Source of the DNA: Diplonema japonicum
Taxonomy: Eukaryota > Euglenozoa > Diplonemea > Diplonemida > Diplonemidae
Direction of reading: 5' to 3'
NCBI GenBank assembly: GCA_964019335.1
Contig: OZ025734.1
Location: 186,001 to 250,000 of the forward strand
DNA length: 64,000 nucleotides
The notes under the pieces are model-generated. The model saw only the letters and a list, made by a program, of their open reading frames with translations, searched no databases and had not been told where the DNA came from. Below, piece after piece: positions 52,101 through 60,800 of this stretch (within the stretch, counting starts at the first letter, position 1; every line of letters starts with the position of its first letter). Made by a program: the position numbers and the translations under genes.

Positions 52101-54240
52101 TGCCGCTGGTAGCCGGGTCGCCGTACCCTCTTGTAATGCACAGTGTGCCTGTCCATGAACACCCTGCCGGTACCTGTTGGCAAGCTGCGGCTGTTATCCG
52201 CGCCCCGCAGTTAATCAGCGCGTTGCCCGTGACCCACACGTTGTCGATGACGCAGCACTTCGCTCGCCTGGCTGCAGGGCAGTTCTGCATGGCAATGCTC
52301 GCAGTCGACCCTGGCATGTTCGCAGGCGTCGCTTCCAAACCTGTCACAGTAACGACGGAGGCCAGGTCATCATCAATGCAGCAGTCCACCACAGTACATA
52401 CACCTGGATCGGGGTCCGCAGGGTTCGGCCCGGTCCAGATGTCAAGCGTCGGCCCTGTCCAACTTGGGTCCTTCCTGAAGAGCACTCTTGGTAGTCTGTC
52501 AACCAGATCCGGTGCAGCAGCAAGAGCAGCGGGCGTGCTGACGATCTCTGGGTTCAGATCGATGGAAGGCGGGTCGTTCACTTCGGTGATCTCGATGGTG
52601 AACTGGATGAGCATCCTGCGCCTCACACCGCCCTCGTTGACGGTGGTGCCTCCCATATTGTTCGTCTGGCCCCCGCCACGGTTGTTCACCAGGAGACCTG
52701 CTGCAACGGGGTTGATATCTTCCAGGTAGCACATGATATTTGCCCTCCCCACAGCATGCATGGCAGGCTCCCACTGTAGACCTCCGTTGAAGGGGTGCGC
52801 TCCGAGATCAGGGCACCCACATGGCACAGCACCGCCGCACCCAGGACATCCTGCGTTGCCGTTCAGGAAGAGGTGATCCTCATTGGTGACGCAGCGCATG
52901 GCCCACCTTTGCTGCCCGCCTGTCACACCAGGGCCACCTGTCCACTCCGAAACGGCTGTTGACGGTGCCTGGACCTCCGTATTAGAGAGGGCGTTTATGG
53001 CGCCACCAGCCGTGCAGGGGTTGTAGACAGTGATACCGCCATCGATAGGGATGACAGTAGAGGTGGCTGGGCAGTTCATGTTGGTGGTTTGAATGGCCAG
53101 CCAGGGGTGGTTGGGGCGCACAGCCGTGGGGTTTCTGCAAGACTCAGTGTAACCACTGAGACCGCAGTCCTCCTGCCAGATGTGAGGCCCCACAAGCGAG
53201 GGTGCCACGGATGTGAGATCGAAGTAACCCACGGGCACGTCGTTGACCTCCTCGATGACAATGGTGAAGGTGGCCGATCGCACGATGGGCACTTGACCGG
53301 TGCAGAAGGTGGCCAGCGCGGCGGGGCACTTCCGTGCGTTGGCGTCCCTGCAGCACAGCTGGCTGGTGTCGGTGAAGTCGCACTGCACGGAGATGATGCC
53401 CACGGCGTCTTGCTCGATGCAGTAGTTGAGGTTTGCCGTGAAGGCGGTCGCAGGGCCGACGTTGGTGAGGGCAAGGTTTGAAACGCAGTTCCCCCCGATG
53501 GCGGAGCATTGCGAGGCAGCCGCGACAACGTTGCAACCGACTAGGGAGACCTCGTCACCCCGTCCACCATCAGGGACGTTTGGCTGCCGCTCCCAAACAG
53601 GCCCTGCCGTGACGGTGACGGCATTGTTGATGGAGAGGCCGCAGGTTTGCCCCACAGAGCGGGGGACCGCAGAATTGTCCTCAGGGATCACAACACGTGG
53701 TGTGTTGACTGTGATGCCGGGGCCCTGGTTCACCTGCGGGTACACCACGAGCGTCATGTCGAAGGGCACAGCAGAGTTCACGTTCAGGTCGTTGGTGAGA
53801 AAGCACTGCAGCGTCATTGTGTGGGGGGTCGTGATGGCACGGGCTGCCGCGACTGTCTCGAACCTCATGTCAAGGTCGAAGTTAGGTGGGCCCACTCCGT
53901 AGTTGAACTGGATGGCTGCGAGATCTACCATGCCTGTGCCTCCGCAGCTGCACACGTTTCCCCCATTGGCTACAGCGGCGGCTGCGCCGTTGATGTTGCA
54001 TGCTGTGCACGTGCATGCTCCGTTCCCAGCAGCGAAGGTTCCGCCCAGTGTGTCAGTGATCCCGCCTGTGAACACCCTCGTCCCGCCTGTCTCACCCTGC
54101 GCCCCCGCAGCCCCCGCTGGCACGTTTGCCGTAATCTCCAACCCCGGGTTCAAAAAGGTCGGCGTGAACATAGCACCATTGAATTGCGGCACGCCCACCA
54201 CCGCCTCCACAAGCAGGCAGAGAGCGAGCCACAGACGCAT
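43162..54240 (-). CDS. giant cadherin-like/SEA-like single-pass membrane protein, six exons
   Basis: Exons: 54240-45871, 45823-45755, 45693-45546, 45497-45305, 43899-43770, 43722-43162. All junctions keep frame, giving 3,156 residues. A signal peptide (1-17) leads into about 18 extracellular beta-sandwich modules of 100-115 residues. Seventeen end in a cadherin-type linker (most EVNDPP), and most contain a SPGPPSE loop and two cysteines. A Tyr/Pro-rich spacer (YRASPEYEHSPLYK) precedes a SEA-like domain: VLRMRLNQLKANFKLSTFRS ... ASRRFELQ on exon 4, then VLQAGTTVVDFDVK on exon 5. One transmembrane helix (GFAVLLGGLCLLCLLLALCC) and a 110-residue cytoplasmic tail rich in Pro, Tyr and Ser end at ETQY. 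A Ca2+-dependent surface adhesion or mastigoneme-like role is inferred. Intron 4 (43900-45304) holds a complete mobile element. Confidence 0.85.
43723..43769 (-). other. 47-bp intron with poly(A) tract
   Basis: Donor GTATGA, acceptor CCAG preceded by about 27 A. Phase 0. Removing it joins SQEA to LLQEARQALD. Confidence 0.78.
43924..43962. repeat. left terminal inverted repeat
   Basis: Pairs with 45058-45099 in inverse orientation; a 23-bp core is identical. Confidence 0.85.
44073..45104 (+). CDS. tyrosine recombinase, probably frameshifted
   Basis: Open frame of 343 codons starting MPKSKKVKRMEEIYE just inside the element. An N-terminal helical core-binding region (1-110) precedes the catalytic domain: GGMRACEVVSMEISDIV (first Arg), ARSKTGGH (Lys), HTFRRSAATAA (His-x2-Arg box) and GWRNTSMPAMY (nucleophile Tyr codon at 44820-44822). 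The R-K-H-R-Y set is complete. Between about 44594 and 44712 the neighbouring plus frame reads much better (LLLRPKKETKRLFLSERGTP), and the original frame resumes at HTFRR. Two compensating indels therefore seem to have displaced this block, so the copy is probably inactive, unless they are sequencing errors. The last 60 codons are low complexity and run into the right TIR. Confidence 0.8.
   Translation: MPKSKKVKRMEEIYESNTYKNPSYEKAWTAMLESENIAGKPREQGIVSYSQSRREAGLKASSLWCLYSKLNATFKAKYNCKLQAWPRLTSLLKSWDRNEERHVAATLSSDEVQDYIEQKKGTATAAIVACMFSGGMRACEVVSMEISDIVKNQVDGRFICTIARSKTGGHTKFHMCTCCYDLRKRPSVCSFRREERPLAKTRYTNWGTMWHPSSHTFRRSAATAAAENGASISMMQSDFGWRNTSMPAMYGEQSTSSVQHMAGLFSQIQTSPGPGSPSQSQDVNININIRTRPGVDSTHSTPFFFSFAIFYFFHSTNKRDSPAYSGVHVPLFENLGLGKINCK
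45058..45099. repeat. right terminal inverted repeat
   Basis: Inverse of 43924-43962. It contains one of five GGGRAAATAAAC-type motifs (45084-45095). Confidence 0.85.
45119..45258. mobile_element. 140-bp palindromic (foldback) element
   Basis: ATAAAGTAGGGTTTA at 45121-45135 is inverted at the right end (TAAACCCTACTTTAT). The arms remain complementary, with mismatches, through ACAGATTGT, CTCGG and AATTTTTACC to a GAGCGAAGCGAG centre. It sits directly beside the recombinase element's right TIR and shares the GGGGAAATAAAC motif (45232-45243), suggesting a non-autonomous partner. Confidence 0.65.
45498..45545 (-). other. 48-bp intron with poly(A) tract
   Basis: Donor GTATGT, acceptor TTAAG after about 25 A; phase 1. 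Confidence 0.72.
45694..45754 (-). other. 61-bp intron
   Basis: Donor GTGTGT, acceptor T-rich TTTATTTATAG; phase 0, between YKD-flanking exons of the adhesion gene. Confidence 0.72.
45824..45870 (-). other. 47-bp intron
   Basis: Donor GTATGC, acceptor TTTGCGCAG; phase 0. Joins IDFNL to PKAPGLLDTYRAS. Confidence 0.7.
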
Positions 54241-54414
54241 GGCCTGTCTTTTTTTTTCTTTTTTTTTCTTCTACTTTTTTTCTCTTCTTCCTTTTCGAAA
54301 AAAGCCTCCCTTTCCCCCCTCCTCCTCCTGTATTTCTGAAGTTTCCCCCCTTTTTCCCCCTTCTTTCGAAATATGTCAAAAAAGATTTCTTTTGTTCACT
54401 CCCCCCCCCCCCAT

Positions 54415-55716
54415 TCACGGAGGTGGAAACCCCCGCATGAAAAATTTGAACAAAATTGACCTCTCCCGTGCTTCCTGTCGGACGAGGTAGCCGCGTTCGT
54501 CGTGCTGAGTCATGACGAGCCCGCTGGCGGCTCTGTCAAGAAGGATGCCTATAGATTGCGAGTGGGCTCTGAGGAGGTTTTGGAACTCCTTCTGCTTCGC
54601 AACGATGAGGTGCGCACGGGTAACGGCTTCGGACGTGAAGAGCTGGCGCGGGGAAGGGACCTTTGAAAGTCGTTCCCGCACCGTGACTTCACCCGCGTGC
54701 CGTTGTATGCAAAGCAAGCTTCTCGCAACAGATTCTTCTTCGAAAATGACGTTTAATTCGAGCGACTGCGAAAGGCGAAGGCATTCCGTTGCCCTCGGTG
54801 ATAATCTTTCCTCGTTCATCATTCTCTTCATCGATGCCATGCAGCTCACAATAGATTCCTGAAAGCTAAGCAGTTCGGACACAACGACCTGCCGTGTAGC
54901 CTCCTCATGCGTTTGTAGTGTAATGAGTAGTTGTCTGCTCCGATCCTGAGTTGCTTCAATGTAATGTTGGTACTGAACTCTCTCTGTCTTCTCCTTGAAC
55001 ATTTTCTCGAACTCTTTTTCGCGAAGCAGATCGATGGCACGACGCGGGTGAGACTCCGTTTTGAAAAAAAGTTCGATTTCGTCCTTTCTTATCTTTTTCA
55101 GTTTCGAGGAGTACAAGTATTCGTACTGAAGGTAAGGTGTCAGAAAGGTAACAGGACTGCTATCCAATGTTTTAACCGGTTTAATCCTAGTGGGGACGGC
55201 GAGATTATCGAGTAGATTCAACATATTTCTACTGTAGGGAACCGTGGGCGCTGGGGGTGGTTTTTTTCGATGAATTCGCTGCTTTGTGCATTCTATGAGG
55301 ACCTCCGTCGCTTCAACAGATTTTTTAATCTTTCGTTGTGCGTCAGACAAGCGGTTTAATACGTGTGGAGGCCATGTGATGGTTCTGTTTTTTATCGTTT
55401 TTAGGTGGTTTGCGGCCTTGTACCTCTCGTAGATGGTGGTTTGCTTTTCCATCCAGCGAGCCGTGATTTTTTTCCGTTTCCCCCGTTCTTCTTCCCTTAC
55501 GGCCTCGAGTTTGTAAGGGTCCGCTCGGGGTTTTTTGTCGGCGTTGAGGTCGGCAGCCTTCCACACCCCGAACTCCTCCTCTAGTAAGGCATCTAAATTT
55601 GTAAACAGGTCAGATTTGCTGGCTAGATATCTGGCTCCGCTGCTGGGACCCCCAGCCGCCCAATTGTTTGGCTTCATGGATTTTCGTGTGTTTTTCCATA
55701 TTGGGATACAATCCAT
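54415..55716 (-). CDS. coiled-coil protein of unknown function
   Basis: 433 residues, mostly helical and charged (about 70-130 and 215-310 have heptad-like Glu/Lys/Arg patterns). Notable patches: KTLDSSPVTFLTPYLQYEYL at about 185-205 and an Arg-rich C-terminus (RGYLVRQEARERSILFKFFM). No signal peptide, membrane segment or catalytic motif. It sits 174 bp upstream of the giant adhesion gene in the same direction. The first ATG at 55716 may be preceded by the true start or followed by it at the second Met (MKPNNWAAGG). A cytoskeletal or ciliary protein is possible; I do not recognise the family. Confidence 0.65.
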   Translation of the reverse strand: MDCIPIWKNTRKSMKPNNWAAGGPSSGARYLASKSDLFTNLDALLEEEFGVWKAADLNADKKPRADPYKLEAVREEERGKRKKITARWMEKQTTIYERYKAANHLKTIKNRTITWPPHVLNRLSDAQRKIKKSVEATEVLIECTKQRIHRKKPPPAPTVPYSRNMLNLLDNLAVPTRIKPVKTLDSSPVTFLTPYLQYEYLYSSKLKKIRKDEIELFFKTESHPRRAIDLLREKEFEKMFKEKTERVQYQHYIEATQDRSRQLLITLQTHEEATRQVVVSELLSFQESIVSCMASMKRMMNEERLSPRATECLRLSQSLELNVIFEEESVARSLLCIQRHAGEVTVRERLSKVPSPRQLFTSEAVTRAHLIVAKQKEFQNLLRAHSQSIGILLDRAASGLVMTQHDERGYLVRQEARERSILFKFFMRGFPPP

Positions 55717-55920
55717 AGTTTGTTGTGTTTACTACCTTTTTTTGTGGGGGGGGGAATTTTAGGATTTTATTTTGTGTGTGGGGGGTATGGGGTAAAAAAA
55801 AAAAAAACGGGAAAACGTGAGGGGGAAGAGGGGATAAAAAAAAATTTTTTTTTTCTGCCTCTACTCTTAAAAAAAAAGAAATTCTTTTCAAAGTTTTGTT
55901 TCTTCACTCACTAGGGGCTT

Positions 55921-55967
55921 CATAATTTAACGCGAAAACGCCCATAATATTAACCAGTTAAATTATG
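55921..55967. repeat. 47-bp perfect-arm hairpin
   Basis: CATAATTTAAC (55921-55931) and GTTAAATTATG (55957-55967). Confidence 0.65.
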
Positions 55968-56150
55968 AGATTTTTGGAGTTAAAATTATGTTTTTTTGTC
56001 GTGAAAAAGAAAATGTTCCCAACCCCTTGAAGTGTCTTTGGTGGGATATTTTGACTATTTTTGGCCATCTGAGGTTATTCCGGCCCTTAAAAGCGGGAAT
56101 AAATGCTTTACTGCCCCCTTAAAATTCCACGGCGAAATTGTTACCCCCGT

Positions 56151-56253
56151 ATTACCTTAGGGAAAACGCGAAGTTAAATAATGACACATTATTTGTTGGC
56201 AATAAAATAGCTATTATTTTCACTAGCGGGTTCCCGGTAAATAATAAGGTAAT
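56151..56253. mobile_element. 103-bp MITE-like element
   Basis: ATTACCTTA (56151-56159) is perfectly inverted at 56245-56253, and the inner GGGAAAACGCG is approximately inverted in CGGGTTCCC. AT-rich interior, no ORF. Confidence 0.5.
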
Positions 56254-56382
56254 AATAATAAGCCACTTTTTTTTTTTTTTTTTTTTTTTTTTGTTCTCTC
56301 ACTCACGGGCGGGAGAAGTTCGTTTTTTTGGGGGGTGAAACGTCGGAGAAAAAAAAGGAAAAAAAAAACAACTCACTATGAC

Positions 56383-56409
56383 AGAAACGAAGTGGGTAGC
56401 AACGGCCCA
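56383..56409. repeat. 27-bp repeat with small stem, copy 2
   Basis: Matches 29842-29868; also preceded by CTATGA and followed by a long A-run. Confidence 0.6.
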
Positions 56410-57183
56410 CCAAAAAAAAAAAAAAAAGAAAAAAAAAAAGAAAGATTTTCTTTAAAAAAAATTCTTTCCATATAGGGCTTTTGCTTTTAATTCGGGTTTT
56501 TTAGAGATATGGAGCGTTAACATTTCTTTTTTGATTTCTTTTTTTTTTCCCCCCTTCTCGGGCTTCATCGTTCTTTTCTCTCACCAGCGCTGAAAGAAGA
56601 AGAAGAAAAAGAAGAAAGAAAATATAGTGGGAGGGGGGGGATATGCGAAATAAAATCATCCTCGTTAAAAATTTGATGGGGTAAACTTATTATTTTTCTA
56701 TTTTTTTTTTTTCTCTTTTCGCCCCCCTTTAATAAAAGAAGAGGACGGGGACGTCAGTAGGAGAGACAATAAAAATTCCATTTTTTTTTTCTTCCCCGGC
56801 ATGAATTTTTTTGTTTTTTCCCTCCTCCTTTTCGTCCAGATTTCTTTTGATAGGTGATGGCGATCACTTTTTCTTTTTCTTTTTCTTTTTTTTTTTTTTT
56901 TGCAAAAAAAATAATAAAACGTAGAGGTAAGCTAAGTACCATACCCCCGCCAGTTCACGGCTTGAGAGATGCACCATTATTGAAAGGCTTGCAAAGTCAG
57001 TTAAGATAATTCATCCGAGCGCAGGCCTAGAAGTAGAATCAGTGCCACTTTCTGAAGGAAAAAAAAAGGGGGGGGGAAGTGGAGGGGAGGTACCAAACAA
57101 TGTAGCTTGCTAGCTTTTAATTTTTTTCTGTTTTTTTTTTATTTTTATTTCCACTATTCTGAAATTACTTCTCGCTAAATCTC

Positions 57184-57227
57184 ATTACTTCACGGTGAAA
57201 TTATTAGCCTATTTTCCGTGAAGTAAT
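57184..57227. repeat. 44-bp hairpin with 12-bp perfect arms
   Basis: ATTACTTCACGG (57184-57195) and CCGTGAAGTAAT (57216-57227). The arm resembles the ACTTCAC/GTGAAGT stem of the element at 1205-1375. Confidence 0.65.
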
Positions 57228-57899
57228 AGGGGTTCCGGTAAATAATATGCCTCAATTAGTTGGACTACTTTTTCCTCCCAAGTTACCCACTTTTAGCTAG
57301 GCCTTGTTCCCAGTTTCAACTTTTCTATTTAAGTCAGCCTTACCAAGCTCCCCAAAAGACTTCAAAATACCGAAGCAGCAGAAAGTGAGGAGCGAGTGGC
57401 AGTCAACAAAAGCAGGAAAAACAACTTTGTATTGTAACCTTTGTAACCCTTTCGTGTTCCCTCATGGTGAAGTAATTTCAGAGTGTCATGAAATAAAACC
57501 ACTTACCTACCGCCAAGTAATGCTTTTACCGCCCTCTCGGTTCCGCATTTTACCATCGGGGTTATTTTTTTTTTTCCCTTCACCCTTCCAAGGGTGCCTT
57601 TGTTTGGTGGAGGGGGGGGAGAAACTAGTTACCCCCCACATGAGACCCAAACGCGTACATTGGGATAAATAGTACCTTTTTTTTTTTCTTTTTTTTCTTT
57701 TTTTCTTTGAAAGGAAGCAAGTATAAAACAACAAAAAATATATGAGTTAAAAAGGAAGTCTTTGTGAGACGCCCCCTTGTTCTCATCTCTTATCAGCACC
57801 TATCCCCTCAAGAAACAATGGAAAAAAAAAAAAAAAAAAAAAAAGGTGTCTTTGAAGGGAACCTGCAGTATGTGACAGGATCGCCTAACGACAATCAAC

Positions 57900-60800
57900 T
57901 CATCTAGTGTTTGATCCCTTCTGTCGTGGTAGTGCCTTAGGCCCGTCGTAGTATCTCATCAGCAGCTTGGGCGTGAAACCAACTAGCGAGTTGTTGAGGA
58001 TGCAATGCGTTCGCATTTGTTCCTCTAGGATCGAGTGGGTGACCTTCGGGGACGCGAAGATCGGACGAGTGGAGTATCCAGTGACGGCATGGCTGTGGAG
58101 CCCTAGGGTGCGTAGTGAGTGTACTGACTTCATAGTTTTTGCCGGAATCAGATGATTCCCCGTCCCTTTTAGATGGATCCTTTCTAAGACGCTGAGAATC
58201 CTGCCGAGCTTTCTCGCCCAGCATGCTATGTCTTCACCACCCATGTGGAGCCTTTCCGTTGCAATGAGGTCGACCGCCAGTTCCGCCTTAGAAACTTGCC
58301 CGCCGTCCTCGCCCCATTTTAGGGCCTTTAACCAGTTGAGGACAAATGGGATTAGGCCTGGGAAGTATTTCTTCTGCAGCCCATGCTCGTGGTACCAAGG
58401 GAGAGGTTTCGGGGTTAAGAGGTTCCCCGGTCGGAATGGTCTATTCCAGAAATGCTGTTTGGAGTACCTGACCTGCTTGTCGGCGTGCAAGTTCTCGAGC
58501 TTGCCTGCCACTTCTGCTAGCATCAGGTGGAGCTCCTTGACCCTCGATAGGCTGATGTCCAAGTCCGAGGTAATGATGCCGTGTACGCGGGTGCAGATTG
58601 GCCAGTTGATGTGCTCTTGCACCAGCCATTCGCGGTCGGCGTTGGCCGTTCTAAAACCGGTGTGTGCCGGGCAGTGCCAAATTGTATGCTGCAGGAGGTC
58701 GCTGGTCCCGCCCCTAATGTCGAAGGGTGCGTCACACCCAAGGCATTTCGTTCGCGTGCCATCCATGTCGCCGTAGGCTCTAGGGTGCAGTGGAAGGATG
58801 GCGCCAGTAACGGCACAGAGGATTCTCCTCGCTTTCTGCGGGTTGGTGATCGCCACCTCGTTGTGTAGGACGTTCGTCTTCCTCTCGTCCACTCCTGTTT
58901 CGATTCCTTTGAAAGTGTCCCGCTCTTCGGCGAGCTCGCCCCGCAGTTTTTCTTTCAACCGCGCCCTGACCTCGTGTTTCAGGTGTGGCATGCCCCGTGG
59001 CAACTCCTTTACGAAGTCCTTCCATCTCGTCCCGATTTCACGCAGCCATATTTCTGCATTGCCAAATGGTCCTTTCGAAAGTGACGGCGTTCCATCTCGC
59101 TCCTTTGCGTACTTGTAAGTTTCCCAGCCCGACACGAATAGGGACTTGTTCGACTGTCGTGTGCACAGGCGACCTAGGGTCGAAATGGCTTTATAGACCA
59201 CCGAAGAGTAAGGGTCTAGGGTGTGTCCTTTGTAGGCAATCCCTAGCAGTGCACTGGCGGAACGCATCGGGTTGCGTGCACCCCAGATGCATGACGTGAT
59301 TTGCTTCTTCATCTTCACCAGCCAAGAGTCTGGGATTGGGTCGAAGAGGACGCCGTAGAAGGCGGACGGTAGGATGTTCTCTGCGATGATCTGTACCTTG
59401 CGGTTGTGGTAAAGTCTCGTTGCTGCGAGGCGCTCGATTTCTGCAATTGCCTTGCGGGCTCTCGTGTTCTCTCTTCTACAAGGCTGGAAATAGACCAGTA
59501 CCCCTAGGATCTGTAGTTTGCAGGACGTGTCGAAGGTCTCCCCGTGCAGCTGTACGTTGCCGCAGTACTTGGGCTTCGTTCCAAACGACTTAGTTTTCTT
59601 CGGGTGGATAGTCATCCCTGTGAGCTTGCAGAGGGTGCCAAGCAGGTTAACGGAGCGTTGCACCGCGGCCTCCGAGGTAGCTGACGTGAAGTTTAGGTCG
59701 TCTGCATACGACACAGGATGGGCGTTTCTAGGGTTCGCCGTGCATTTCTTGGTGAATATAGCGAGGATCGCGTTGATGAAGACCGGTGATATTGGACAAC
59801 CCTGGAGAATTCCATTCGTGGTTCTGAACGGTGCGCCCACCCCCATAGGGAAACGCAAACGACGAATTAGGTCTGAGTAGATGGATTTTATCGGTCTCAG
59901 GATAAGTTGGCTGAGGCCTAAACGCTCCACTAAATCGAACGTAAGCGCATGGGGGATCGAGTCGAAGCATTTCTTGAAGTCAACCGAGAGGCCATAGAGG
60001 TGCTTACCTGATATTTTCGCCGTCTCTACACTAGTGCAGACTCGGGCGAGGAGATCGTCAGTGCTGTGTTTCGGCCTGAAACCGAATTGGAGAGGGGTGA
60101 TCCACGCCTCTTGCCACTCGAGGATCGCGGGTAGTCTAGCGCCTGCCCAGAGTCGGTAGAACGCACTCGATACCGTGATCGGGCGGTGTTCCAGCGGTTC
60201 TTCGGACTCCCCTTTCGGGATCATCGTTACAAGCGCCGTGAGGACTGCCTTGGGCCATCGTCCCCCTTCCTCTATCCATTCGTACAGATAGACGAAACCC
60301 TCCAGTAGTGCGTCTGGTAAATGTGCGAGTTCACAAAGCCTCCAACCGTCGATCCCTGCACACTCCTGCTTCTCCTTTTTTTTCAGGACTACCCGTAGAT
60401 CGTCCAGAGTGAGCGAGAGGTCCACCATCGGGTGGTGGGAGATCTGCGTCCCAAACGCTTCTTCAAAAGAGTCGTAGCGCGGTTCGGGATGTTCTTCGTA
60501 TTTGCGAAAGATGTGGCGCCACGCCGACCTGAAAGCTAGGTCGATCTCTTCAACTGAGGTCGAGATGGCTCCGTTGGTGTTTGCTGCTACCAGCTCTCTC
60601 TCGGGCCTATCTGCTACGAACTGCATGATTGCGCTCCGATTCACCGAGAAGCCTGAATTTAGCTCCCTCCGTGCTTTTATACTGCGCTGGATCTTCGAGG
60701 CAATGTCCATGTCCCGTTGTAATGCTGTCACCTTCCTCTTCACCAGGTCCGCCTCCCTGGAGATGTTGCCATGGGAAAAAGTCTCAGGGTGAACCTTTAA

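Larger units (their letters stand above)
55717..57672. other. 2-kb gene-free stretch with several inverted-repeat elements
   Basis: No coding potential is convincing. It holds hairpins at 55921-55967, 56151-56253 and 57184-57227 and the 27-bp repeat at 56383-56409. A motif TTCCGGTAAATAATA or TTCCCGGTAAATAATAA recurs at about 56231-56246 and 57234-57249, linking two of the elements into one family. Confidence 0.6.

Noticed and set aside
2279-55716. Assignment to kinetoplastids because of the one-strand gene array
   Set aside because: Well-studied kinetoplastids use EF-1alpha and have almost no cis-introns; this window has EFL and at least ten introns.
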